19,681 nucleotides of DNA from Hadesarchaea archaeon DG-33 (GCA_001515185.1 LQHI01000010.1:1000-20680); one strand, 5' to 3'. Shown: positions 1 to 7,653, counted from the stretch's first letter. The notes: a model not told the origin generated them from the letters alone. A program made the numbers and translations.

Positions 1-162
1 CTCGCTCAACCTAACTCGGGGAACGCCTCCCAGCGGGCGCCCACAGGAAGCACATCTCGCCACCCCCGGCCGTCCTTCTTTGTAGTGCGTGACGGCTCGC
101 CCTCCGGGAGTGCGGACGACATGCTGTTTGTATCTTGCAGAGCGGTACCTTCGCGCGGGCAT
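1..162 (-). CDS. rpl34e: Large ribosomal subunit protein eL34, N-terminal part, cut by the window edge
   Basis: A reading frame starts with ATG at 162 and stays open for 54 codons to the window edge. It begins MPARRYRSARYK and contains a CxxC pair (CASC, about residues 38-41) followed by GRPLGG. The basic start and this first half of a zinc ribbon are typical of eL34, a large-subunit protein found only in archaea and eukaryotes. The ATG lies one base after the stop of the DUF106 gene, so it belongs to the same operon. The second cysteine pair would lie outside the window. The order SecY, adenylate kinase, DUF106, eL34 is common in Euryarchaeota and supports the call. Confidence 0.9.
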   Translation of the reverse strand, partial: MPARRYRSARYKQHVVRTPGGRAVTHYKEGRPGVARCASCGRPLGGVPRVRLSE

Positions 163-163
163 A

Positions 164-988
164 TTAATCACGGATAAGCAATTTCCGCCACATCTGGGAA
201 AATCCGAAGTAGGTGAGGAGGTACCAACTCAGAAAGCCGCAAGAAACCCAGGTGCCGAAGAAGGGTAGGTCCAAACGGAATGGTAGCCATGCCACGACCC
301 ATCCCGCGTATATGCCAGATAGGATGAACCAGAAGATGAAATAGGGCACGATGTAGAAGAGCGTGGGCTTGAAATTTTCCTTCATCATCGTCCCCTGAAG
401 CGACATTATCCGCTTTTGATCCTGCTGAAGCTTGTGCACGCTCTTCATGTCCCGCTTGCGCTGAGCCTCGCGGAGCTCCTTTTGGAATGCAGACACCTCT
501 GCCTTGATTTCTCTCATGCGCTCCCAGTTCACGACACGTCGGGTTATCAAGGTGATAAGGAGGGAAACAAATATCCCGATTCCGAGGACGACGAATAGCG
601 CGTATTCGTAGATGGAAGATAGCCCAATCCCGAGCTCGCTCGCCATTAGTGAGATGTCCGAGCGTAGGGCCCGAATATTTTCCTCCGTTGCCGATTGCTG
701 CAAAGAGTTGAAAGCTTGGGTTATTCGATTGTCTATCTCTATGAGCTCCGTGCTATTGTTAATCTCGTTTTCATATGGGCCCACAAGACTATTGTAGAGT
801 GTTCGTGCTTGGCTCAAACTTCCCGATGCACTGCCTCCTTGCCTGAGGGATATGATGGAGCTGTCTACGGTCTGTAACAGTCCCTTGTACGTCTCATGCT
901 CATCTTCCGCCTCCTCTGCACCAACTGTCATGGCAAAGCTCGCAAGCAGGAAGACGACGATTAGCGGGCAAACGAGTAAGCGGCGCAT
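164..988 (-). CDS. DUF106 / EMC3-TMCO1-like membrane protein (Oxa1/YidC superfamily)
   Basis: This 274-residue protein opens with a likely signal peptide or N-terminal membrane helix (residues 1-24, ending near VGA). A mainly polar, helical stretch of about 100 residues follows. The core begins with a membrane helix at about 125-149, then a highly charged coiled-coil region at about 152-205, then two more membrane segments at about 208-230 and 246-265. One helix, a charged cytoplasmic hairpin, then two helices is the plan of archaeal DUF106 proteins. These are relatives of EMC3, TMCO1 and YidC/Oxa1 that help insert membrane proteins. It follows adenylate kinase by four bases with an AGGTGA ribosome binding site, and lies close to SecY, which fits that role. 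The long exported N-terminal region is larger than in the short archaeal members I know. Membership in the family is fairly sure; insertase activity is inferred. Confidence 0.85.
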   Translation of the reverse strand: MRRLLVCPLIVVFLLASFAMTVGAEEAEDEHETYKGLLQTVDSSIISLRQGGSASGSLSQARTLYNSLVGPYENEINNSTELIEIDNRITQAFNSLQQSATEENIRALRSDISLMASELGIGLSSIYEYALFVVLGIGIFVSLLITLITRRVVNWERMREIKAEVSAFQKELREAQRKRDMKSVHKLQQDQKRIMSLQGTMMKENFKPTLFYIVPYFIFWFILSGIYAGWVVAWLPFRLDLPFFGTWVSCGFLSWYLLTYFGFSQMWRKLLIRD

Positions 989-992
989 GGGT

Positions 993-1568
993 TCACCTAA
1001 GTACCTCGACCATTTCCTTTACAGCTTTACTGAGTTTTCCATCCCTATTATGGATTATCCTCACCGTCGCACCCGTGAGCGTCGCATAGGCCGTCGCCGT
1101 AGCGCGGTTTAATAGTTGGTGCTCCACGACTTCATCCAAGAGTTCTTTGTCTCGTCGACGCGTGGTGTCCTTGGTGCGCCGCCGCGCGACCTCTTCAGGG
1201 GTCGCCTCAATTATCACGATTGATTCAGGATTGAGCTCCTCGATCACCCATCGAGGGAGGCCTGGATAATAGCCCTCAGGTTTTTTGATTAAGCAGTGGG
1301 TGTCGACAAGCACAAATTTTCGCTGGGCTGCGCGCGCGATCCGCTTTCCGGCCTCACGCTGGATTTCACGATATGAGCCTGTCGGGACCTTCCGCATCTC
1401 GTCGCGGTCGGCCACTCCTTCGCGCTCACGCATGAGTTCTAGCATCACGTCACCGTAGTTCATAAACTCGTACTCAACATCCTGAGCTTTGAGCTGCTTT
1501 AGCGCCTCTTGGACAACGGTGCTCTTCCCAGCACCTGGCACGCCCGTAACCACGACTACCCTACTCAC
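993..1568 (-). CDS. adkA: Archaeal-type adenylate kinase
   Basis: The 191-residue protein starts with a P-loop, GVPGAGKST, at residues 9-17, and then has the MNYGDVM segment and the VLVDTHCLIKKPEGYYPGLP stretch, here split over the middle of the protein. These are marks of archaeal adenylate kinase (AdkA family), which interconverts AMP, ATP and ADP in the cytoplasm and is unlike the bacterial Adk with its zinc LID. I chose GTG at 1568 because GGAGGT lies six bases upstream; TTG at 1571 is the alternative. The start overlaps the last codons of secY by eight bases. The pairing of secY and adk is conserved in both bacteria and archaea, although the two adk types are not orthologous. Confidence 0.92.
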   Translation of the reverse strand: MSRVVVVTGVPGAGKSTVVQEALKQLKAQDVEYEFMNYGDVMLELMREREGVADRDEMRKVPTGSYREIQREAGKRIARAAQRKFVLVDTHCLIKKPEGYYPGLPRWVIEELNPESIVIIEATPEEVARRRTKDTTRRRDKELLDEVVEHQLLNRATATAYATLTGATVRIIHNRDGKLSKAVKEMVEVLR

Positions 1569-2913
1569 CAAATAACCTCCTCATCGCCGGAAACATCTCT
1601 GTCATACGTTCCTTCGCTATCTCTTGGTAAAGACTATACATAATGCCAACGGTCAGCAAGATACCCGTGCCGCTGCCCAAGGCGCCCATAAAGTCTGCAA
1701 CTGCGGAGATCGCTCCGACAAATGCCCCTCCGAGCAGTGCAGCCGTCATGATGTAGCGGCCCAATACCCACTCCATCACTCTTATATCACGGCGAAATCC
1801 GGGGATTAACATTCCAGATCGATCGAGCTGCCGCGCCACATCGCGAGGCCCCATCCCCGTCATATTTGCCCAGAGCCAAGCGAAGCCCATACATAGCAAG
1901 ACTAAGACCGATATGTAAATCCCGGCCCGGAGAGGATCGGCCATCACATCAAAGATGCCGTTCGGGGCACTGAGGTAATAGGAAGCTCCTTGAAGTGGCG
2001 AGAAAACCATCCCCAACATCCTGATGTTCGCAAACACCACCATCGCGAGAATTACAGGGATGACCGAGGTGTAAAGGAACTTTATCGGGTAACGCCCCCG
2101 AATGCCCCCGAAGCGACCGTATGCGAGGGGAATCTCGATGCGCATGCTTTCGGCGTACACGACGATGAAGAAGACGATAATGGTGGCGAAAACACCCATC
2201 ATGTTTGGCATCCCCGGCCTGAAAAATGCATCAGAAATGTTGCCCCCGCCGAGCATGGTCCCGAAGAAATTGGGGATCGCTCCAGTAAATTGGCCACCAA
2301 CTTGCAGTGGATTGAAAGCCTGCCAAAAAATCGTCCCTGCCACGCCTGCCATGATGAAGATGCTGATTCCACTCCCAAACCCATATTTCGAAACCACTTC
2401 GTCGAGATAGACCACGATGAGTACCCCTATCGTGAGCTGAACGATTAGGAAAATACCCGCGCCTGAGCCAAAGGCGACCCCGTACCACCCCGACATCACG
2501 AGCATCGATGCCTGGAAGATGCCCATGAGTATGGCCCCTATTTTCTGGACGCCAGTGAAGAGGGCGCGATCATCTGTCTTGCTCAGGTCAAGCCCGATTA
2601 TCTTGCTCCCAACCAGTAGCTGCATGATGATGCCCGCGGTGACGATCGGCCCGATACCAAGCTCCATCAAGCTCCCCGCATGGCTGGCGAGTATGAATCG
2701 TAGCTGCCCAAAGAATGCCGTTTGCCCTGCTCCGGCAGCCATTCCATAAAGCGAAACTTGGGTTAAAACGAAGAAGCCGATGAGGGCTATCCCCGTCCAC
2801 ATGAACTTTTCCTTAAAGGAAACGTGCCGCTTCGGAACCGAGACCTCAGGAAGTCTTCGTACGAGACCCTCGAGGGCGTAAAGTTTGGACCGCGGCTGCT
2901 CAGCTTGTTCCAT
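1561..2913 (-). CDS. secY: Preprotein translocase subunit SecY
   Basis: This is the channel-forming subunit of the archaeal SecYE-beta translocon, which moves proteins across or into the membrane. The protein has about 450 residues and around ten hydrophobic segments. The stretch ELGIGPIVTAGIIMQLL, which belongs to the second helix region after the plug, is characteristic of archaeal SecY. So are the cytoplasmic loop KYGFGSGISIFI and the IEIPLAYGRFGG region. I prefer ATG at 2913, where GGTGA is spaced five bases away. GTG at 2922 is an in-frame alternative that would give a 23-base overlap with uL15 instead of 14. It is the last spc-type gene before adenylate kinase. Confidence 0.96.
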   Translation of the reverse strand: MEQAEQPRSKLYALEGLVRRLPEVSVPKRHVSFKEKFMWTGIALIGFFVLTQVSLYGMAAGAGQTAFFGQLRFILASHAGSLMELGIGPIVTAGIIMQLLVGSKIIGLDLSKTDDRALFTGVQKIGAILMGIFQASMLVMSGWYGVAFGSGAGIFLIVQLTIGVLIVVYLDEVVSKYGFGSGISIFIMAGVAGTIFWQAFNPLQVGGQFTGAIPNFFGTMLGGGNISDAFFRPGMPNMMGVFATIIVFFIVVYAESMRIEIPLAYGRFGGIRGRYPIKFLYTSVIPVILAMVVFANIRMLGMVFSPLQGASYYLSAPNGIFDVMADPLRAGIYISVLVLLCMGFAWLWANMTGMGPRDVARQLDRSGMLIPGFRRDIRVMEWVLGRYIMTAALLGGAFVGAISAVADFMGALGSGTGILLTVGIMYSLYQEIAKERMTEMFPAMRRLFGE

Positions 2914-3358
2914 CGCCTTCACCCGCTATTGCCTTGCCGCCCGCTTCCTCGAGTTTTCGCTTCGCCGACCCAACAAATTCCTTCGCGACGACCTCGATAG
3001 GGCGGGTGACGTGCCCTCCACCGAGCACCCGCTCAAAACCAAGTTTCCCGATGTCGACCACGATCCGCTCCTCCTCGCGTTTGGCGATACCCTGCTGCAG
3101 AAGTTCGTCGAGGCGCTCGTCGAGTTCACCTACATTGATCGCGTTGACTTTCCTCCTCAATTTGGAAAAGCGTGTGAACCCGTGCTTGCCGAAATGTTTG
3201 GGCATGTATCTGAGCACGTATGACCATTTCTGCTTGTGACCGCCGCTTAGCCCCTTTCCGCCCTTTTCCCCGCTCCCGCGTCCCCGCTTCGAGCATCCCC
3301 TTCCGTAAGTTCTTCTGCCTCTTTGCTTCCGAACCTTTCGTCGCCTTCGCACAACCAT
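2900..3358 (-). CDS. rpl15: Large ribosomal subunit protein uL15
   Basis: The 152-residue protein has a very basic N-terminus (MVVRRRRKVRKQRG) and the glycine-rich stretch GRGSGEKGGKGLSGGHKQKW at about 26-45, which threads into 23S rRNA in known large subunits. The globular domain ends with a VVAKEFVGSAKRKLEEAGG segment. Length and motifs match archaeal uL15. The ATG at 3358 follows the uL30 stop by nine bases, with AGGTG six bases upstream. Its 3' end overlaps secY, so the two are probably translationally coupled. Confidence 0.96.
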   Translation of the reverse strand: MVVRRRRKVRKQRGRRTYGRGCSKRGRGSGEKGGKGLSGGHKQKWSYVLRYMPKHFGKHGFTRFSKLRRKVNAINVGELDERLDELLQQGIAKREEERIVVDIGKLGFERVLGGGHVTRPIEVVAKEFVGSAKRKLEEAGGKAIAGEGDGTS

Positions 3359-3367
3359 TCAAAACAC

Positions 3368-3835
3368 CTAAATCATTTTGAGGATGAGTTCGTTAATTCG
3401 CTCGCCACGGTAGCCCAAATCGCCAAAATCCTTGAAGGGTCGCTTCGTGGCTTTGTATCCCTTTCGCGGTGGGTGAAGTCTGAAAACTTTCTTCAATCTG
3501 GGAAGTGCTCTGAGCTCAACCTCGCCAGCATGCACCGCGGCGGCGAACTCGCTCAACGATTGAAACGAAGTTTGAGATTTGACGAATTCATCGGTCAAGC
3601 GCTTGTCGCCAGCTAACCTACCGCGTTTTCGGATGAGTTGCTCTAACACCCCCTGCTCGACCTCCCCCCATGTAAGAACATCCTTTGCTTTCTGCAGCAT
3701 CCCGAGGTAGGAAGGGATATCATCGATTATGATGCAATGATTGACACGCGTTAGGCCTAACATTTGCATTGTTTCCAGCACATCACGCCGCAAGTTCACG
3801 CTACCGCGTACCCTAACTACCGCTAGCTTGGTCAC
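3368..3835 (-). CDS. rpl30: Large ribosomal subunit protein uL30, long archaeal form
   Basis: The 155-residue protein begins MTKLAVVRVRGSVN and contains INHCIIIDD-like and PSYLGMLQKAKDVLTWGE segments, then the archaeal/eukaryotic C-terminal extension FRLHPPRKGYKATKRPF. Bacterial uL30 is only about 60 residues. It binds 23S rRNA in the large subunit. The start is GTG at 3835, supported by homology of the N-terminus and by GGTGA five bases upstream. This places the first 23 bases inside the end of uS5. Confidence 0.95.
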   Translation of the reverse strand: MTKLAVVRVRGSVNLRRDVLETMQMLGLTRVNHCIIIDDIPSYLGMLQKAKDVLTWGEVEQGVLEQLIRKRGRLAGDKRLTDEFVKSQTSFQSLSEFAAAVHAGEVELRALPRLKKVFRLHPPRKGYKATKRPFKDFGDLGYRGERINELILKMI

Positions 3836-4526
3836 CTAGTTCACCAACCTTTCCGATGAAAACGTGGCCCTTATGAGATTCCCGCAGGGCTACCCTTGTG
3901 GTCTGCTTTAGGGCATCGAAGGTAGCACGAGCGAAGTTGAGTGTCGTGCGCGTTTGTCCGCGAGAGTGAATCCAAGTATCTTTGATTCCAGCCATTCGAA
4001 GGATTACCTTAGAGACCTCAGCCGCTGCTAACCCCAGTCCGCGAGGGGCGGGTTTTATCGTCACGTGGACGCTACCGCTTCTCCCTGTAACCTCAAATGG
4101 AACTGAATGAGGCCGCCCGCAGGCACATTCCCAACTCCCACAGCCCCGCGCGACCTCCACGACGTTTAGCTTCGCCGTTGTTATGGCCTTTCGTATGGAG
4201 GGGCCAATCTCGCGCGCGCTCGCGTGCCCAACTCCGACAATCCCCCCTCGATTTCCGACCGCCGTGACCACACGATATTTAATTCGGCGCCCCGACTTGT
4301 GCATCCGCTGGACCAAGCTAACCCCCAAGATGTCCTCCTCGAGGTTTGGCACGAGTGCATCGACAACCTCAGGCTCTTTGATCGGTCTCCCCTGCCGCAG
4401 GATCTGGGATATTTCGGTTATCTGCCCTTCCTTTACCGCTCGCCCCATGCTCGTCCGAGGCTGCCAGAGGTCGATGTTGAATCTCTCTCTTATTGGTTTT
4501 TTCCGTGCTCTAGATTTTCTTCGCAT
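3813..4526 (-). CDS. rps5: Small ribosomal subunit protein uS5
   Basis: The protein has 237 residues from ATG at 4526. It contains the double-stranded RNA-binding-like S5 domain (YRVVTAVGNRGGIVGVGHASA) and the archaeal/eukaryotic cysteine cluster GCGSWECACGRPH. The second domain follows, with RGLGLAAAEVSKVILRMAGIKD. uS5 sits at the mRNA entry side of the 30S subunit and affects decoding accuracy. The longest open frame starts at TTG 4538, but GGTGA lies five bases before ATG 4526, so I use that. The GGTGA belongs to the last codons of uL18. Confidence 0.95.
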   Translation of the reverse strand: MRRKSRARKKPIRERFNIDLWQPRTSMGRAVKEGQITEISQILRQGRPIKEPEVVDALVPNLEEDILGVSLVQRMHKSGRRIKYRVVTAVGNRGGIVGVGHASAREIGPSIRKAITTAKLNVVEVARGCGSWECACGRPHSVPFEVTGRSGSVHVTIKPAPRGLGLAAAEVSKVILRMAGIKDTWIHSRGQTRTTLNFARATFDALKQTTRVALRESHKGHVFIGKVGELGDQASGS

Positions 4527-4527
4527 T

Positions 4528-5124
4528 CTACTCACCAAACTGCGTAACTATTGCCCGCTTGATTTCATTAAAGTGCTCCGGTAGCTGCTCTGGTGACAAC
4601 CCACGTTGAAGGTAGGCGGAAAATTGCGCGTGATATGCTTTTTCATTCTTCTCCTTCAGCCTCGCGGCGTACTGGGCGATGTGTTCCCCGCGTATCCGCT
4701 CATCGCTGGGTAAAACCACTTCACCATGGGGAATCTGTAGACCTGCGTCGAGCGCCCCCTTGAGCACGGTGAAAACTTTAACTTGTGAAGTTGGGTTGTG
4801 CATCCCGATATCCAAAGCACACTCCTTTGTCCCAGCTTTCAACGCGCGGTAGCCGCAGAGAAGCCCCACTAGGTAGGCCGCGGGAGTATTTGCAGTGTAT
4901 CCCTTCCACCCGAGCTTCTCAAGCTCTTTCGAGTGCGCTGAGGCAAGGGTGAGGTCCCCGCTAGGGGTGGCGCGCACGAATTGGGCGATGACATGCTTTA
5001 GCGAAATTCTCGTTACCAGTCGCGGTTTTCCGGAACGTAGGAACTTGAGCCTACGCCTATAGTCAGTCTTTCCCTTTCGCTTGCGCCTGAACTCAACCTT
5101 CCAGCGTGGTCCGATCTTCGACAT
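4528..5124 (-). CDS. rpl18: Large ribosomal subunit protein uL18
   Basis: This uL18 has 198 residues from ATG at 5124. It starts MSKIGPRWKVEFRRKRKGKTDYRRRL, the standard archaeal opening, and later has YTANTPAAYLVGLLCGYRALK and LDIGMHNPT. uL18 binds 5S rRNA together with uL5 in the central protuberance. Archaeal members are longer than the bacterial form of about 120 residues, as here. ATG 5130 overlaps the eL19 stop as ATGA, but the AGGG element is spaced six bases from the second ATG, which I prefer. Its final codons (GGT GAG TAG) supply the ribosome binding site of uS5. Confidence 0.94.
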   Translation of the reverse strand: MSKIGPRWKVEFRRKRKGKTDYRRRLKFLRSGKPRLVTRISLKHVIAQFVRATPSGDLTLASAHSKELEKLGWKGYTANTPAAYLVGLLCGYRALKAGTKECALDIGMHNPTSQVKVFTVLKGALDAGLQIPHGEVVLPSDERIRGEHIAQYAARLKEKNEKAYHAQFSAYLQRGLSPEQLPEHFNEIKRAIVTQFGE

Positions 5125-5126
5125 CT

Positions 5127-5576
5127 TCATCCCTTCAAAAGTCCTCGTTCCTTAAGGTGGGTTTCTAGATGAGCTTTGCTCTTGAAGGCCCCACCTTTTA
5201 CCATCCGGTAGAGCCTGCGATACTCGTGCCGATCGATTGTTCCCTCTCGCTTAAGTTCACGCAGCCTCACGCGCAGTGGCCGCACGGTTCTGATCCAACT
5301 CGCCTTTTTCGGTTGCCTAGCCCTCCGCGTGCCCTTCCTGCTCCCAACGCCTCGCCGCCTGCCTCGCTTGCGCTTGGCGGCCCGCCGCCTGAACCTTCCA
5401 CGGCTTATCCCCAGCTCCGGTCTCGCCTTGATCGCGCCCTGTCGGATCAAGCGATTGATGTCCTCACGCGAGATCGCCGCTGAGACATCGGAGATACGGG
5501 CGGAGTCAATCCAAACTCGGTTAACACCCACGCCGAGGACATCAGCCGCCAGCCTACGCTGCGTGTTCAACTTCAC
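5127..5576 (-). CDS. rpl19e: Large ribosomal subunit protein eL19
   Basis: The 149-residue protein begins MKLNTQRRLAADVLGVGVNRVWID and continues with ISDVSAAISREDINRLIRQG, then the arginine/lysine-rich stretch around RRRGVGSRKGTRRAR. These are clear eL19 features; the family is absent from bacteria. In the large subunit, eL19 has a long helical tail. The start is GTG at 5576, preceded by GAGGAGG with good spacing, and the first 23 bases lie within the end of the eL32 gene. The downstream uL18 start overlaps its stop. Confidence 0.95.
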   Translation of the reverse strand: MKLNTQRRLAADVLGVGVNRVWIDSARISDVSAAISREDINRLIRQGAIKARPELGISRGRFRRRAAKRKRGRRRGVGSRKGTRRARQPKKASWIRTVRPLRVRLRELKREGTIDRHEYRRLYRMVKGGAFKSKAHLETHLKERGLLKG

Positions 5577-5931
5577 GTTTTTCGCCTCCTCTAGGATTTA
5601 GCACCCGGATACCAAGCTCCTTGGCTTTAGCCAAGATCTGTTCCCGTTTTCGCCCACCGACGCTTGAGCCTATCCGAACCGCTTGCTTGCTCGTGTCAAG
5701 TCCATCGAGATCGCGGGGAGCATGCACCAGAACTTCGACAAATCCAGAAGGATGAACCCCCCGTATGTTTTTCGGCGATCGATAGCCAATTGAGACAATC
5801 GTCGGTTTTCCACTTACGCCAAGCCGCATCTTGCTGTCGCTGCCTCGGGGCTTGCGCCACTTTTCACCGAGCTTTGCAAACCTAAACCACTCCTGACGCC
5901 TGAATTTAGGAGTTCGTTTTTTTCTCGTCAT
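5554..5931 (-). CDS. rpl32e: Large ribosomal subunit protein eL32
   Basis: This protein of about 125 residues starts MTRKKRTPKFRRQEWFRFAKLGEKWRKPRG and contains MRLGVSGKPTIVSIGYRSPKNIRGVHPSG, both typical of eL32, an archaeal/eukaryotic large-subunit protein. ATG 5937 overlaps the uL6 stop as ATGA. The AGGG element is spaced seven bases before the in-frame ATG at 5931, so I annotate 5931; the difference is two residues. Its end overlaps the eL19 start by 23 bases. Confidence 0.93.
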   Translation of the reverse strand: MTRKKRTPKFRRQEWFRFAKLGEKWRKPRGSDSKMRLGVSGKPTIVSIGYRSPKNIRGVHPSGFVEVLVHAPRDLDGLDTSKQAVRIGSSVGGRKREQILAKAKELGIRVLNPRGGEKREVEHAA

Positions 5932-5933
5932 TC

Positions 5934-6467
5934 TCATGCCCTACCTACAATATAACACCCGTCTTGAAAGACGCGTGGGTCGCGGTGCCTGATGAAAGTT
6001 GCCTGTTCGATGTTAAATGCCGTCTGTCCGACTTCGTCCCTATCGATGCCTTGGACAATTATTTCTTCCCCCTTTACTTCCACGTTCACGCCACCGACGA
6101 TCTTGGCCATGCGGGGAGCCCGCTCACCAAGAAAGTTTTGAATCAGGGCACGCTTTCCCTCTATCTTTATCGTGATCGGAAAATGCGAGTAAACCACGCG
6201 GAGCTTGTAGGTGAAACCAGTAGTAACGCCCTTAAACATATTAACCAGACGAGCCCGAACCATACCAAGTGCAGCCCGATGCTTTCGACGCGTAGATGAT
6301 ATTTCAATCAAAATCTTTTTCCCCTCCATTCTCATCTCGATTCCGGGGACATCGAAATTGCGTGCTAGCTTACCCTTCGGTCCACTAACCTCGATCGCCT
6401 TGCCCGAGAGCTTAAGCTCCACACCTTCGGGCACCTCTATCTCTTCCCTGATTTTTGCCGCTGCCAT
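5934..6467 (-). CDS. rpl6: Large ribosomal subunit protein uL6
   Basis: The 177-residue protein shows the two repeated domains of uL6. The first has VPEGVELKLSGKAIEVSGPKGKLARNF, and the second has VNVEVKGEEIIVQGIDRDEVGQTAFNIEQAT, ending HRDPRVFQDGCYIVGRA. It binds near the sarcin-ricin loop of 23S rRNA. Unlike nearly every other gene here it is preceded by a real gap (139 bp), with a candidate TATA box at 6527-6534, so it may head a second transcription unit. Its ribosome binding site is weak (GGTG six bases upstream). Confidence 0.95.
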   Translation of the reverse strand: MAAAKIREEIEVPEGVELKLSGKAIEVSGPKGKLARNFDVPGIEMRMEGKKILIEISSTRRKHRAALGMVRARLVNMFKGVTTGFTYKLRVVYSHFPITIKIEGKRALIQNFLGERAPRMAKIVGGVNVEVKGEEIIVQGIDRDEVGQTAFNIEQATFIRHRDPRVFQDGCYIVGRA

Positions 6468-6526
6468 TTGGACACCATCACACGACTCAGCATTCTTTTA
6501 GTCTTTCATAACATTTTAGGGCACTT

Positions 6527-6534
6527 GATATAAG
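6527..6534 (-). promoter_or_regulatory. Candidate TATA box of the uL6 transcription unit
   Basis: On the minus strand this reads CTTATATC, an A/T-rich element within the only sizeable gap of the ribosomal block. Archaeal transcription usually starts about 25 bases downstream of the TATA box. That would give a start near 6505 and a leader of about 40 bases before the uL6 ATG at 6467. No clear purine-rich TFB element stands out. This is inferred from sequence alone. Confidence 0.4.
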
Positions 6535-6560
6535 GGTTAGACGTGACGTTTTTGGTAGAA

Positions 6561-6576
6561 AATGAAGAAATTCATT
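6561..6576 (-). terminator. Short inverted repeat between uS8 and uL6, possible weak terminator
   Basis: A perfect six-base inverted repeat (AATGAA and TTCATT) encloses four bases and is followed on the minus strand by a short TTTTC run. It lies about 30 bases after the uS8 stop and upstream of the candidate uL6 promoter, where attenuation would be expected. The stem is A/T-rich and weak, and the T run is short, so it may be chance. Confidence 0.2.
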
Positions 6577-6606
6577 GAAGGATTTATCCACAGGTCGGGC
6601 ATATGG

Positions 6607-6996
6607 TTAGTAAACGTACGCTAAAAGTCGTCCGCCCAAACCCTGCTCTTCAGCCTGTTGGTGGGATATGACTCCTCGCGGGGTGGAGACCAATAGCAAG
6701 CCGAACCCAGCCGCGGGCAGGTAGCGTTTCTCCCACTGCTCGTAACCGTCGCGCTTCACGGCGTATCGGGGTTTTATCACCCCACATCCGTTTATCTTAC
6801 CCTGCAGCACAACCCTGAACTTCCCACCGCGGCCATCGTCAATGAACTCGAACTCACCTATGAATCCCTCCTCCTGCATGATGCGCAACACCTCGCTAAT
6901 CAGCTTCGATGCGGGGGCGACTATCGCCTCGCGCTTTCGAGCACGCTCGTAGTTCTCGATTTTTGATAGCGCATTGGCTAGAGGGTCTAACAGCAT
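6607..6996 (-). CDS. rps8: Small ribosomal subunit protein uS8
   Basis: uS8 here has 129 residues from ATG 6996, starting MLLDPLANALSKIENYE. It ends ISHQQAEEQGLGGRLLAYVY, the usual archaeal uS8 C-terminus. It binds the central domain of 16S rRNA early in assembly. The open frame extends upstream to ATG 7008, which would overlap uS14 by eight bases. A GGGTGA element ending four bases before ATG 6996, and the family's usual length near 130, favour 6996. It appears to be the last gene of the first ribosomal transcription unit. Confidence 0.94.
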   Translation of the reverse strand: MLLDPLANALSKIENYERARKREAIVAPASKLISEVLRIMQEEGFIGEFEFIDDGRGGKFRVVLQGKINGCGVIKPRYAVKRDGYEQWEKRYLPAAGFGLLLVSTPRGVISHQQAEEQGLGGRLLAYVY

Positions 6997-7000
6997 CTGC

Positions 7001-7147
7001 TCACCCATATTTTTTGAACCCCATCTTCGGCGCCAGTTCGCGGAAGCAGCGCCGGCACAACTTTAGCCCGTATTGCTGGTATACATGCCCATACCTGCCA
7101 CATCGGATGCACTTATGGGTCCCCCGTCCAAACTTCCGCCTTGCCAT
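7001..7147 (-). CDS. rps14: Small ribosomal subunit protein uS14, zinc-binding short form
   Basis: A 48-codon frame lies exactly between uL5 and uS8. It reads MARRKFGRGTHKCIRCGRYG, then HVYQQYGLKLCRRCFRELAP, then KMGFKKYG. Two CxxC pairs (residues 13-16 and 31-34) form the zinc site of the short uS14 type, and the length is normal for archaea. uS14 binds the head of the 30S subunit. Its ATG at 7147 shares one base with the uL5 stop (TGATG), and AGGTGG lies just upstream. The gene is easily missed because of its size. Confidence 0.95.
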   Translation of the reverse strand: MARRKFGRGTHKCIRCGRYGHVYQQYGLKLCRRCFRELAPKMGFKKYG

Positions 7148-7653
7148 CAGACCACCTGAACTCCAAATTTCTCGGTGATGAAATTTATTGCTTCCTCTTT
7201 AACGATACAGTGCCTTTTTGGTATCACCTTTGGTTGACGCCTCCTGCGCTTGATCCGATATCCGGGTCTCTGAAGCGTTACACATACATCTATCCCGAAG
7301 ATGCCTATTTCTGGATCATAAGAAACGCCGGAGATATCGATGTGCTCCTTGACCCCGAAAGCGAAGTTTCCTTTACCATCAAAACACTTCTCGCTGAGGC
7401 GGCGCTCGACTGCATCGAACAATCGCTTTAGAATTTTTGTGGCTTCCTCGCCGCGCAACGTGACCTTGCAACCTATGGGCTCGCCTTGCTTTACTCCCCA
7501 TTCCCTTATCGTCTGCTTCGCCTGCGCTCGCGCTGGTTTTCGTCCCGTGATGCTTCCTAGCACCCGCTCGGCCTTCGCGAGCTTGTCGCCGCCCTCGCCG
7601 ACCCCTATATTCAGGGTAACTTTCTCGATTCGAATCTCGCGCATCAGGTTCAT
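7147..7653 (-). CDS. rpl5: Large ribosomal subunit protein uL5
   Basis: The 168-residue protein starts MNLMREIRIEKVTLNIGVGEGG and includes GRKPARAQAKQTIREWGVKQGEPIGCKVTLRG and IGIFGIDVCVTLQRPGYRIKRRR, as in archaeal uL5. It binds 5S rRNA and contacts the P-site tRNA from the central protuberance. The ATG at 7653 overlaps the eS4 stop as ATGA, and GGAGG lies seven bases upstream, which supports this start over the internal ATG at residue 4. Confidence 0.95.
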   Translation of the reverse strand: MNLMREIRIEKVTLNIGVGEGGDKLAKAERVLGSITGRKPARAQAKQTIREWGVKQGEPIGCKVTLRGEEATKILKRLFDAVERRLSEKCFDGKGNFAFGVKEHIDISGVSYDPEIGIFGIDVCVTLQRPGYRIKRRRRQPKVIPKRHCIVKEEAINFITEKFGVQVV

